Assembly (NCBI GenBank): GCA_021234155.1
Contig: JAJEKV010000389.1
Coordinates: forward strand, 62,001-126,000
Source: Isoetes taiwanensis
Lineage: Eukaryota; Streptophyta; Lycopodiopsida; Isoetales; Isoetaceae
Direction of reading: 5' to 3'
DNA length: 64,000 nt
The position numbers were made by a program, and so were the translations under genes. Below the pieces are notes generated by a model. The model ran no database searches. It saw only the letters and a program-made list of their open reading frames with translations, and was not told the origin of the DNA. This document shows, in pieces, positions 11,201 to 23,424 of this stretch (within the stretch, counting starts at the first letter, position 1; the number at the start of each line of letters is the position of its first letter).

Positions 11201-14200
11201 GGGACCAAGTTCCGTGGCCAGAAGACCGTCCGACGTCCAAGAAGCGCCAAAGTAGCTCATGTCCAGCACACTCGTAGTCAATTGGCCTAGGATGTCGATG
11301 CCGGATACTGTCGTGGAGGGCGTGAGTGTTTCTTTCTTTTGCAAAACCGACCTTGTAACTTGCTCCCTAGGGTAATTTTGCCATTCCGGAAGACTTGGTG
11401 AGGTCGATTTGCCATTCCTGAGCCTCCCCGGTGCCCGAACGGCAAAACACTGCGGTTTCTACAAGGCCGACCTCAGGACGCTCCGCGGTTTGACAAGTTC
11501 TCCCGGACCGATCTGGAATCTTTTGGGCCTTCCCGAATAGGGGCCCCTGAACGGAGTATCCAACAGTCGGATAGGGGAACCGGGCTCCGGGATGGTGGTC
11601 ATTATTAGCGTGGGCCCCCGGTGGAGCGCTGCCAGGAAGGGCTGCCTCGGGAACTTTTTTGGATCCCGCCTCCTGGGGTACGGACTCTCCCCTCTTGTGA
11701 GGGAGCCCTGCAAGGTCCTGGCCTCGTTTGACTTGGGGAGGGGTGCCAGCTCGGTTGCCCCGCAACGGGCTGCCCCAACCATTCTAATGCTAACCCTTTG
11801 ACCTAGACCTTCTCCGAGAATTCCAAAAATTGGGCTTTGTGCTGGAGATGAATTAGGAATCTAGCTGGCAAAAAATTAGAATTTATTTTCGTACAATGCA
11901 TTAATTACGAATTTATGAATGCCTTGCCACTGCAAAAGCGCCCCCCGACTTCTAATTGCCACATCGGGAGGAGGACAGGCCCAAACTCCGTTCCGTCAGT
12001 TCCCCTTGCTCCGCGTTCTCGGCCGCAGCTTCTCGGCCACGTCCCAACTGCAACAGACCAAAACTCGGCCCCCAAAATACAAACCCTTCTAGAACTTGGC
12101 AAACCACAGGGTTTACGTTTCGGAGGCCCTCTCCTTGTCAGATTCGGCCGGAACCTTGCGTCGTGTCTTGACGTGGAGTGGGGGTGTTGACGCCATAGCA
12201 CGGACCCTAAAATCCCCCCGGAAGCTGCTTGCCCCGAATTTCCTCTCCCCAAGGCCCTGGGAATGGACGGGCGATCTCCCCTCTCCGAAACCCTGATTTG
12301 GCTCTGCCAATGGACTCAGAACGTCGACATTGCCCTGGGGACCAAGTTTCGTGGCCAGAAAACCATCCGACCTCCAAGACGCGCCAAAGTAGCTCATGTC
12401 CAGCACACTCGTAATCAATTGGCCTAGGATGTGGATGCCGGATACTGTCGTGGAGGGCGTGAGTGTTTCTTTCTTTTGCAAAACCGACCTTGTAACTTGC
12501 TCCCTAGGGTAATTTCGCCATTCCGGACGACTTGGCGAGGTCGATTTGCCATTCCTGAGCCTCCCCGGTGCCCGAACGACAAAACACTTCGGTTTCTACA
12601 AGGCCGACCTCAGGACGCTCCGCGGTTTGACAAGCTCTCCCGGACTGATCTGGAATCTTTTGGGCCTTCCCGAAGAGGGGCCCCTGAACGGAGGATCCAA
12701 CGGTCGGATAGGGGAACCAGGCTCCGGGAGGGTGGTCATTATTAGCGTGGGCCCCCGGTGGAGCGCTGCCAGGAAGGGCTGCCTCGGGAACTTTTTTGGA
12801 TCCCGCCTCCTGGGGTCCGGACTCTCCTCTCTTGTGAGGGAGCCCTGCAAGGTCCTGGCCTCGTTTGACTTGGGGAGGGGTGCCAGCTCGGTTGCCCCGC
12901 AACGGGTTGCCCCAACCATTCTAATGCTAACCCTTTGACCTAGACCTTCTCCGAGAATTCCGAAAATTGGGCTTTGTGCTGGAGATGAATTAGGAATCTA
13001 GCTGGCAAAAAATTAGAATTTATTTTTGTACAATGCATTAATTACGAATTTATAAATGCCTTGCCACTGCAAAAGCGCCCCCCGACTTCTAATTGCCACA
13101 TCGGGAGGAGGACAGGCCCAAACTCCGTTCCGTCAGTTCCCCTTGCTTCGCGTTCTCGGCCGCAGCTTCTTGGCCACGTCCCAACTGCAACAGACCAAAA
13201 CTCGGCCCCCAAAATACAAACCCTTCTAGAACTTGGCAAACCACAGGGTTTACGTTTCGGAGGCCCTCTCCTTGTCAGATTCGGCCGGGACCTTGCGTCG
13301 TGTCTTGAATTGGAGTGGGGGTGTTGACGCCATAGCACGGACCCTAAAATCCCCCCGGAAGCTGCTTGCCCCGAATTTCCTCTCCCCAAGGCCCTGGGGA
13401 CGGACGGGCGACCTTCCCTCTCCGGAATTGTGATTTGGCTCTGCTAATGGACTCAGAACGTCGACATTGCCCTGGGCACCAAGTTCAGTGGCCAGAAGAC
13501 CATCCGACCTCCAACAAGCGCCAAAGTAGCTCATGTCCAGCACACTCGTAGTTAATTGGCCTAGGATGTGGATGCCGGATACTATCGTGGAGGGCGTGAG
13601 TGTTTCTTTCTTTTGCAAAACCGACGTCGCAACTTGCTTCCTAGGGTAATTTCGCCATTACGGACGACCTGGCGAGGTCGATTTGCCATGCTGGAGCCTC
13701 TCCAGTGCCCGAATGACAAAACACTGCGGTTTCTACAAGGCCGACCTCAGGACGCTCCGCGGTTTGACAAGTTCTCCCGGACCGATCTGGAATCTTTTGG
13801 GCCTTCCCGAATAGGGGCCCCTGAACGGAGGATCCAACGGTCGGATAGGGGAACTGGGCTCCGGGATGGTGGTCATTAGCATGCGGCCCCCGGTGGAGGG
13901 CTGCCAGGAAGGGCTGCCTCGGGAACTTTTTTGGATCCCGCCTCCTCGGGTCCGGACTCTCCCCTCTTGTGAGGGAGCCCTGCAAGGTCCTGGCCTCGTT
14001 TGACTTGGGGAAGGGTGCCAGCTCGGTTGCCCTGCAACGGGCTGCCCCGACCGTTCTAACGCTAACCCTTTGACCTAGACCTTCTCCGAAAATTGGGCTG
14101 TGTGCTGGAGATGGATTAGGAATCCAGCTGACAAAAAATCAGAATTTATTTTCGTACAATGCATTAATTACGAATTTATGAATGCCTTGCCACTGCAAAA

Positions 14201-17200
14201 GCGCCCCCCGACTTCTAATTGCCACATCGGGAGGAGGACAGGCCCAAACTCCATTCCGTCAGTTCTCCTTGCTCCGCGTTCTCGGCCGCAGCTTCTTGGC
14301 CACGTCCCAACTGCAACAGACTAAAACTCGTCCCCCAAAATACAAACCCTTCTAGAACTTGGCAAACCACAGGGTTTACGTTTCGAAGGCCCTTTCCTTG
14401 TCAGATTCGGCCGGGACCTTGTGTCGTGTCTTGACGTGGAGTGGGGGTGTTGATGCCAGAGCACGGACCCTAAAATCCCCCCAAAAACTGCTTGCCTTGA
14501 ATTTCCTCTCTCCAATGCCCTGGGGATGGACCGGCGACCTCCCCACTCCGGAACCGTGATTTGGCTCTACCAATGGACTCAGAACGTTGACATTACCCTG
14601 GGGACCAATTTTCGTGGCCAGAAGACCACCCGACCTCCAAGAAGCGCCAAAGTAGCTCATGTCCAACGTAGTCAATTGGCCTAGGATGTAGATGCCGGAT
14701 ACTGTCGTGGAGGGCGTGAGTGTTTCTTTCTTTTGCAAAACCGACGTTGCAACTTGCTCCCTAGGGTAATTTCGCCATTCCGGACGACTTGGCGAGGTCA
14801 ATTTGCCATTCCGGAGCCTCCCCAGTGCCCGAACGACAAAACACTACGGTTTCTACAAGGTCGACCTCAGGACGCTCCGCGGTTTGACAAGTTCTCCTGG
14901 ACCGATCTGGAATCTTTTGGGCCTTCCCGAATAGGGGCCTCTGAACGGAGGATTCAACGGTCGGATAGGGGAACCAGGCTCCGGGAGGGTGGTCATTAGC
15001 GTGCGGCCCCCCGGGGGAGCGTTGCCAGGAAGGGCTGCCTCGGGAACTTTTTTGGATCCCGCCTCCTGGGGTCCGGACTCTCCTCTCTTGTGAGTGAGCC
15101 CTGCAAGGTCCTGGCCTCGTTTGACTTGGGGAGGGGTGCCAGCTCGGTTGCCCCGCAACGGGCTGCCCCAACCATTCTAATGCTAACCCTTTGACCTAGA
15201 CCTTCTCCGAGAATTCCGAAAATTGGGCTTTGTGCTGGAGATGAATTAGGAATCTAGCTGGCAAAAATTAGAATTTATTTTCGTACAATGCATTAATTAC
15301 GAATTTATGAATGCCTTGCCACTGCAAAAGCGCCCCCCGACTTCTAATTGCCACATCGGGAGGAGGACAGGCCCAAACTCCATTCCGTCAGTTCTCCTTG
15401 CTCCGCGTTCTCGGCCGCAGCTTCTTGGCCACGTCCCAACTGCAACAGACTAAAACTCGTCCCCCAAAATACAAACCCTTCTAGAACTTGGCAAACCACA
15501 GGGTTTACGTTTCGGAGGCCCTCTCCTTGTCAGATTCGGCCGGGACCTTGCGTCGTGTCTTGACGTGGAGTGGGGGTATTGACGCCATAGCACGGACCCT
15601 AAAATCCCCCCAGAAGCTGCTTGCCCCGAATTTTCTCTCCTCAAGGCCCTGGGGACGGACGGGCGACCTCCCCTCTCCGGAATTGTGATTTGGCTCTCCT
15701 AATGGACTCAGAACGTCGACATTGCCCTGGGCACCAAGTTCCGTGGCCAGAAGACCATCCGACCTCCAACAAGCGCCAAAGTAGCTCATGTCCAGCACAC
15801 TCGTAGTCAATTGGCCTAGGATGTGGATGCCGGATACTGTCGTGGAGGGCGTGAGTGTTTCTTTCTTTTGCAAAACCGACGTTGCAACTTGCTTCCTAGG
15901 GTAATTTCGCCATTACGGACGACCTGGCGAGGTCGATTTGCCATGCTGGAGCCTCCCCAGTGCCCGAACGACAAAACACTGCGGTTTCTACAAGGCCGAC
16001 CTCAGGACGCTCCGCGGTTTGACAAGTTCTCCCGGACCGATCTGGAATCTTTTGGGCCTTCCCGAATAGGGGCCCCTGAACGGAGGATCCAACGGTCGGA
16101 TAGGGGAACTGGGCTCCGGGATGGTGGTCATTAGCATGCGGCCCCCGGTGGAGGGCTGCCAGGAAGGGCTGCCTCGGGAACTTTTTTGGATCCCGCCTCC
16201 TGGGGTACGGACTCTCCCCTCTTGTGAGGGAGCCCTGCAAGGTCCTGGCCTCGTTTGACTTGGTGAAGGGTGCCAGCTCGGTTGCCCTGCAACGGGTTGC
16301 CCCGACCGTTCTAATGCTAACCCTTTGACCTAGATCTTCTCCGAAAATTCCAAAAATTGGAGATGAATTAAGAATCCAGCTGACAAAAAATCAGAATTTA
16401 TTTTCGTACAATGCATTAATTACAATGCCTTGCCACTGCAAAAAGCGCCCCCCGACTTCTAATTGCCACATCGGGAGGAGGACAGGCCCAAACTCCGTTC
16501 CGTCAGTTCCTCTTGCTCCGTGTTCTCGGCCGCAGCTTCTCGGCCACGTCCCAACTGCAACAGACCAAAACTCAGCCCCCAAAATACAAACCCTTCTAGA
16601 ACTTGGCAAACCACAGGGTTTACGTTTCGAGGCCCTCTCCTTGTCAGATTCGGTCGGGACCTTGCGTCGTGTCTTGACGTGGAGTTGGGGTGTTGATGCC
16701 ATAGCACGGACCCTAAAATTCCCCCGGAAGCTGCTTGCCCCGAATTTCCTCTCCCCAAGGCCCTGGGAACGGACGGGCGACCTCCCCTCTCCGGAACCGT
16801 GATTTGGCTCTGCCAATGGACTCAGAACATCGACACTCCCCTGGGGACCATCTGACCTCCAAGACGCACCAAAGTAGCTCATGTCCAGCACACTCGTAGT
16901 CAATTGGCCTAGGATGTGGATGCCGGATACTGTCGTGGAGGGCGTGAGTGTTTCTTTCTTTTGCAAAACCGACGTTGCAATTTGCTCCCTAGGGTAATTT
17001 CGCCATTCCAGACGACTTGGCGAGGTCGATTTGCCATTCCAGAGCCTCCCCAGTGCCCGAACGACAAAACACTGCGGTTTCTACAAGGCCGACCTCAGGA
17101 CGCTCTGCAGTTTGACAAGTTCTCTCGGACCGATCTGGAATCTTTTGGGCCTTCCCAAAGAGGGGCCCCTGAACGGAGGATCCAACGGTCGGATAGGGGA

Positions 17201-18217
17201 ACCAGGCTCCGGGAGGGTGGTCATTAGCGTGCGGCCCCCCGGGGGAGCGCTGCCAGGAAGGGCTGCCTCGAGAACTTTTTTGGATCCCGCCTCCTGGGGT
17301 CCGGACTCTCCCCTCTTGTGAGGGAGCCCTGCGAGGTCCAATCTATTATCCAAAAGAGATAAATGAGCCAATTATTGAAGTTAACATTGTAGCACTACAT
17401 AAAATTTCCCAATGATATGTTGAAAAATCCAACTTGTGCAATATCCTTTGATGCGTTTTGTACACAGCAATCATAACCTGCCCATCATGTGCTTGCATTT
17501 GCACATTTGTACAGTTTGCAAGAGCTTGACTCTAGAAAGTTGTGCCATGCATGAGGCATCCTTCGCCTGACAAATAAATACATATCTTTCCTCATCCCAG
17601 GCATGCAAGTGTATGGGCATAAATTTCAGAGAGGCATAACTGTCAAACAGAGCTTAGAAACAACACCTCCCAAGCTTTAAGAGAATCTCCTACTACATCA
17701 TAAGTGCACCTAATGAGCCATGTCCTGCAACAATATAAACAAAGCAATTCTTACATTTTCAAACCAAGTAGCTGTCTTGCCATTGCAGCTCCAAGTGATT
17801 GTGTAGGTGCTACCTAAAAATTATCCAGCCAAGCAATGTAAGAAGTGGAACATCTGAAAGCATAATTGGCCGTTGACAACCAAGGAACCTTTGACAGGCT
17901 TAATTATTTCCAAAAGCCCAACGTATATATAACACTGGAGCAAGACAAAGAAGAAACGTTGTACATCTATTGATCATATGAGAGACCTATTATTAGACAC
18001 ATTAAAAGGTACAGGCAAGTAATGTTCCATCCTGATTACCATGGAGAAGGTAGAAAATGTAATAGAGCAATAGAGTAGAAGATTAGCCAATGTATTTTAC
18101 AACTCTAGTTTGTCGTGCATTCTCCTTCTGCAAGAAGACCTCCATGAATCATAAACCCGCGTGAACAACATGCTTAAAAAAATCTGTAGAAAATCTTTGG
18201 GCATAGACACTGCTTAC

Positions 18218-18290
18218 CTGCAATAGCCATAGCCCGCCTGATTGGACTGGAGCCTTCCCATTGCTGACCAACTTTGCATGGTAATACATG
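18218..18290 (-). other. Exon-like fragment inside Helitron remnant
   Basis: The minus strand reads VGQQWEGSSPIRRAMAIA in one frame and ends at a strong donor (CAG|GTAAGC). The parent gene was not recognised. It lies on the same strand as the Helitron, as expected for a captured gene piece. Confidence 0.3.
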
Positions 18291-19255
18291 GAAAACCTGG
18301 AAAAGGAGTCACAAAACTAAGAAACATACCCGGGAACCAGCTCCATATGCATGCCACCTATCTTCTTGCACGCTCCATTGTTTCTTTAAGTATAAAGAGG
18401 TATTGAAAGTAGCATTACCATAAACGCAATTTGCCTGAAAATATCTCTGCTACAAAAATGCAGATAGATGAAATGCAATAGGGAGCTCTCTTTTAAGAAA
18501 ATGGATGAACCGTCATGAGATATGGCACACACATCCTTAGACCCGTTTTTGCAAGGTGCGCATGACATATTCCGTGAAGTTCTTTGTGTTAGAATTGTCT
18601 GGCAAAAACAGTAAAATAACCCTTGCTCTTGATGCTGCAATAACACTTTGCTTTCTCACTCTTGACTTTTGCAGATCTGGTTTACTTTAGCATTATCTTA
18701 TTCCTCATGCACCACCATTTACATCTACCTAAGCATCTCTTTCTGTTTGTAACATCCAGATATTGATCCACAATAACAATGAAGAAACACAATAAATGGA
18801 AGTAGAAATTTTTTCCAAATACCATTTTAAGCCCAAATCCAGACAGCTATGCTGCAGCACTGGCAATCTCAAGGATCATCTGAATATCCAGATCTGCTAG
18901 CTCGATTGAAAGAGTTAAACTTATGAACTGAGTAGAGAATAGATGGATTTTTATGCTGGTGTAGGAGCGTTATTTGGAATCAGTGAGCATCATTGCCATG
19001 CAATATAAAATCGTATGAAGAGCTGAGACTATCTAAAATCTCCCAAGAAGGGAACAATGCCAAATATAATATCAAAAGCCTAGCTAGGCTGCCGATCATG
19101 CCTATGGCTATGGTGTTGCTGCAAAGAGAAGAGAGAAGGGAAATACGGTCTTTATTACACTTCCCTGCCCCTCAGATCCTAGCTTAACATCCAAACTCCA
19201 TGAGAAGCGCACCCTTAGCGCACCCTTACTTGCTGCTTCGAAGACATGTTTTTAC

Positions 19256-19333
19256 CTCTCCAATATGAGCCGCAACAAAGGGAGCTCTAGATCTACACCT
19301 AAAGGATTTACCATCGCTGTCGAAATCTACCAT
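19256..19333 (-). other. Captured first-exon-like fragment (26 codons)
   Basis: An ATG at 19333 opens a 26-codon frame (MVDFDSDGKSFRC...FVAAHIGE) ending exactly at a donor-like GAG|GTAAAA. It lies about 130 bp inside the Helitron 5' end, the same place where the Helitron at 23276-26857 carries an exon-like block. The parent gene is unknown. Confidence 0.35.
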
Positions 19334-19460
19334 AGCCCTCGAACCGTGTCTGAAATAGGAGATGCAAGACGGAAGGCCTAGATATTGCCACGTGGCAGAT
19401 TTAGAGCCGTCAGATTTAGAGCGTGGTCCATTACTTGCACTAAAACATTATAATATAAGA

Positions 19461-21050
19461 TGTATTATACATGATAAAATGGACCAACAGAAGACTTGTC
19501 TTCCACAATTCAAGTACATTCCTAAGTCATGTGTGGAAGATCATACCCTTTGCAGATTTCAATGACTGGGGCAATATTGCATGGCCAGTCTCAGACCTAC
19601 TATGGCCATTTCAGTTTAGAGTTGTGGAGTGATGGTCCAGATTTTCACATTGGAAGTATCATGAGGTGTTTAAGAAACTATGAGAAGGGTTACAACGGTC
19701 ACCTCCAGGATCCTACAACTAGCCAGGCACTACATAGTGCATTGTTGGATGGAACCCCTAATAGTATTGAAAAGTTTAGCAAGGCAAGGTTTAGGAGGAA
19801 TGGACCTAATGAACATGTTGGAGCTTCAACATCTCGTGCTAAACCTCGAGATCTGCCCCGAAAGCTCCTCTTGCAACTAGATAATTGTGCTGGTCAAACT
19901 AAGAACAGGTGGATGTTTTCTTTCCTATCCTACTTAACAGCTGTGGGTATTTTTGAAAGAGTCAATTTGGGGTTCCTAATGCCCGGACATACTCATGAAG
20001 GATGTGGACGCATTGTTTGGAAAATATAGTCATGTATTGAGACAGCAGACAGTTACCAACTTTCCCAGGCTATTGGAAATATTTCATGGATGTACAAATC
20101 CATCTCCTATGGGATCTCTCATAGAAGAAGTGCCTGATTGGAAGAGTTTTGTGGATGGTTATGCTCTCGACATGGAAGGACATTCTAGACCTCTTCAATT
20201 CACTTTTTGGGTGAGAGAAGGAATTCCAATCATGCAATGGAAAATGAGACCTTCAGAGGAGAAGTGGAGAGGTGGGGCAGAAATTTGACACAGGGATGCA
20301 AATGGCAAGCCTATGATACCTCCTGGTCAACTAAAAGCTCTAAAACCAACTGAAGAAGTCAAGCAATTGGGATTGACTAAGGATGGCATCAATGACTACA
20401 TCAAGCATTTGCAAACTAATTCAGATAAGACTAATCGTGCATTGATAGATTATTGGAAGAAGGTGGTCAACTTGTTGGATGAGGTAGACACATCCTCAGA
20501 AGAGCTGAAAGAAGGGTGGTTCCCTAAAAGTAAGTGGAAAACATTAGCTGGTGCTGACGAAGATGATGGTACCATTAGTAGCATTGTGAAGGCATATGCT
20601 CATCCTCAATCTGATAAACACTATGTTGGTCCTAAGAAGGATAGGCCAAAATATCTAGGCATGGATTGTTATGAACCTTCTACTGACGTGGAGTGCCACC
20701 AATTTGTAGTAGTAAAACCAGCAGATCTAGAGACCTATCCAGTATGGTTGGGATACACTATCTCAGATATTTGCAAAGAAGAAGGTGATGTTAACTTCAA
20801 TAAGGTGCGCATGGAATGGTGGTGTCCAGTACATCAGTTGAGTAATGTCACCGATAAAGAAAGATATTCAGATTGTTGGACAAAGAGGTGGAGGAGAAAT
20901 CCTAGTGATCTTGATCTTTGGCTAGACATTGAAACCGTATTGTACTCGTGGACTACAAAAACTATTCCAAGTAAAACAGCGAGAGTTACAATACCTCAGG
21001 ATGTAAGGGATAAGGTTCTCATATCATTGGGGATGCTGGTGGAAAAATGA
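19461..21050 (+). pseudogene. DDE-type transposase (DUF7869-like), copy A, 5'-truncated
   Basis: Starts in mid-gene at CIIHDKMDQQKT, right at the Helitron edge. It then reads the core LDNCAGQTKNRWMFSFL and MPGHTHE-DVDALFG, and a C-terminal region with YPVWLGYTI, RMEWWCP and KERYSDCWTKRWRR, ending at 21050. The Asp of HDKMD, the Asp of LDNCAGQTKN and the HTHEDVD motif are the expected acidic/His active-site set of this plant and animal transposase-like family. Frameshifts are visible near 19530 (two extra bases), 19998 (one extra G splitting HTHE from DVDALFG) and 20290. Homology to copy B continues past the stop to about 21265, probably the element's 3' region. Confidence 0.75.
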
Positions 21051-21263
21051 AAAACAGTTACTATGTATCAATCACAGTTAATAAAAGTTGTGTACTACTT
21101 GAGTTTCATGATATATGATTTTGTAATTTGAAGTTAAGGTGTGAATTTATATTAAGGTGTGTGATTATATGTTAACGTATAGTGACTTTTATCAAGTTAC
21201 TAAAAAACTTGCAATATGAAATTTGTCTCAAAATCAAGACATAAGCCCAATTTAATTGAATGA

Positions 21264-22517
21264 TGGTTATTAGGAATCCAGCTGGCAAAAAATCAGAATT
21301 TATTTTCGTACAATGCATTAATTACGAGTTTATGAATGCCTTGCCACTGCAAAAGCGCCCCCCGACTTCTAATTCCTACATCGGGAGGAGGATAGGCCCA
21401 AACTCCATTTCGTCAGTTCCCCTTGCTCCGCATTCTCGGCCCCAGCTTCTCGGCCACGTCGCAACTGCAACAGACCAAAACTCAGCCCCCAAAACGCAAA
21501 CTCTTCTAGAACCTGGCAAACTGCACGGTTTATGTTTCGGAGGCCCTCTCCTTGTTAATTCGATCGGGACCTTACGCCGTGTCTTGATGTGGAGTGGGGG
21601 TGTTGAGGCCAGAGCACGGACCCTAAAATCTCCCCAGAAGCTGCTTGCCCTGAATTTCCTCTCCCCAAGGCCCTGGGGACGGACGGGCGACCTCCCCTCT
21701 CCGGAACTGTGATTTGGCTCTGCCAATGGACTCAGAACGTCGACATTGCCCTGGGGACCAAGTTCCGTGGCCAGAAGACCACTCGACCTCCAAGAAGCGC
21801 CAAAGTAGCCCATGTACAGCACACTCGTAGTCAATTGGCCTAGGATGTAGATGCCAGATACTGTCGTGGAGGGCGTGAGTGTTTCTTTCTTTTGCAAAAC
21901 CGACCTTGTAACTTGCTCCCTAGGGTAATTTCGCCATTCCGGACGACTTGGCGAGGTCGATTTGCCATTCCGGAGCCTCTCCGGTGCCCGAACGACAAAA
22001 CACTGCGGTTTCTACAAGGCCGACCTCAGGACGCTCTGTGGTTTGACAAGTTCTCCCAGACCGATCTGGAATCTTTTGGGCCTTCTCGAAGAGGGGCCCC
22101 TGAATGGAGGATCCAATGGTCAGATAGGGGAACCAGGCTTCGGGAGGGTGGTCATTAGCGTGCGGCCCCCCGGGGGAGCGCTGCCAGGAAGGGCTGCCGC
22201 GAGAACTTTTTTGGATCCCGCCTCCTGGGATCCGGACTCTCCCCTCTTGTGAGGGAGCCCTGCAAGGTCCTGGCCTCGTTTGTCTTGGGTAAGGGTGCCA
22301 GCTCGGTTGTCCCGCAACGGGTTGCCCCGACCGTTCTAATGCTAACCCTTTGACATAGACCTTCTCCGAAAATTCCGAAAATTGGGCTGTGTGCTGGAGA
22401 TGAATTAGGAATCCAGCTGGCAAAAAATCAGAATTTATTTTCGTACAATGCATTAATTACGAATTTATAAATGCCTTGCCACTGCAAAAGCGCCCCCCCG
22501 AATTCTAATTACCACAT
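21264..22517 (+). repeat. Satellite unit plus start of the next, interrupted at 22517
   Basis: One full 1.12-kb unit (21264 to about 22391), followed by the first 125 bp of a second that stops at ...TAATTACCACAT. The missing continuation (ATCGGGAGGAGGACAGG...) is found at 35049, after a 12.5-kb insertion. It begins where homology to the transposon copies A and B ends. Confidence 0.9.
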
Positions 22518-22699
22518 TCTGGGAAAGGACTCGCAAGAGACACAAAACCGGCTCTCTTTGCCATGTTTTTTGCACTTTGTCATGTTTTTGCATTTGCGAG
22601 CTCTTTTGCACCATATTTTTCATATTGTATATTCTTTCCTTGATTTTTTAGTTATGGGGAGCTTCGTCCATTATTTTGCCCTGCTCACTCGATCGTTTT

Positions 22700-23275
22700 T
22701 TGTATCCTGCTTTCCGTCGGTATATAATCTGATGTGGTTTTGGGGATTATAGCATTGTTTATATTGTTATTAAGGCGATCGTGTTTTACACTTTTTCTAG
22801 CCGTTGGGCCTCTTTTCTCGTATTTATCCTTGGGCTTAAAACATAACTTTATTGTCTTTTTTGGGGACTTCATTTGTAGCTCGCTATCATTATGCATTGT
22901 GCTACCCTTATACATCATATTTGCTATTTAGCTATATTTGGACACAAATTTCTGTTTATCATGTGTTTTCTTCCACCCGCTGGGTGATGCTTTTCTCCAC
23001 CCCCCCGGGTGATGCTATCCCCTCTTTTTTCACGAATTGTTGATTTTTTCTCATTTCTAATTGCTCACATCAATTTGGGTGCTTGTAGTTTTGCAGTTTG
23101 CCGCTTCACCATTATGCACATTCTTGTTCTCCTTAATCGTTAATGGGTGCCTTCTACATGTTCCCATTCTTCTCGCGCTCACGGTCGTTGGCACTCCTCT
23201 TCGTCTCACCCTCGCTACACGCTTCGTCACCTGACTCGACACCTGGCGGTTCGCGGTGGCTGGGCTTATAGTTTA
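22700..23275. repeat. Inverted-repeat arm, left outer part
   Basis: Reverse-complement match to 31141-31840, for example the AAGGCGATCGTGTTTTACA block near 22771 against its complement near 31800. It is separated from the inner left arm by the Helitron at 23276-26857. Confidence 0.8.
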
Positions 23276-23347
23276 CTAGTAATGGTGCCCAGCGTTGCTG
23301 GGCATAATTTGAAAATCTGTAAATGCTGAAAACTTGTACGTTTGCAT

Positions 23348-23424
23348 AGAGAAACTTCTGGGCCCTTGGATCATCTTGGGAGCATAGAGAAACTTCTGGG
23401 CCCTTGGATCATCTTGGGAGCATG
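23348..23424 (+). repeat. 38-bp tandem duplication
   Basis: AGAGAAACTTCTGGGCCCTT followed by GGATCATCTTGGGAGCAT is repeated twice without a spacer, inside the Helitron close to its 3' hairpin. Confidence 0.9.

Larger units (their letters stand above)
5408..17338 (+). repeat. Tandem satellite array, 11 units of about 1.13 kb
   Basis: Using the GGATCC site in each unit as anchor, units start at 5409, 6295, 7425, 8271 (site mutated), 9410, 10534, 11661, 12798, 13933, 15054, 16188 and 17282. Lengths are 886, 1130, 846, 1139, 1124, 1127, 1137, 1135, 1121, 1134 and 1094 bp. Each unit is G+C-rich except for one A+T-rich block (near TTTATTTTCGTACAATGCAT). Orientation is uniform. The first and last bases are at the same phase of the unit, with about 60 bp shared. 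I see no LTR boundaries, primer-binding site or reverse transcriptase. Many overlapping open frames exist on both strands; I treat them as compositional, since they differ from unit to unit in extent. Confidence 0.95.
17339..19460 (-). mobile_element. Helitron remnant (5' end intact, 3' end not found)
   Basis: The minus strand begins TCTTATATTATAATGTTTTAG at 19460, the same 5' terminus as the Helitrons at 38279 and 26857. Immediately outside, at 19461, the DDE transposon copy A resumes in mid-gene. In copy B the matching point (57600/57601) is an uninterrupted A|T, which is the Helitron target dinucleotide. The left part meets the satellite array at 17339 with no CTAG-plus-hairpin end, so the 3' end is lost or was bypassed. 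No Rep/helicase coding is seen: this is a non-autonomous element. Inside are exon-like pieces on the minus strand with donor sites. Confidence 0.7.

Noticed and set aside
5409-17338. Long open frames on both strands of the satellite units, up to about 200 codons
   Set aside because: They overlap one another in several frames, change length from unit to unit, and no domain is recognisable. G+C richness and repetition explain them.
5408-17338. Satellite units as LTRs of a retrotransposon
   Set aside because: No TG...CA borders with target duplications, no primer-binding or polypurine site, and no gag/pol text between any two units.
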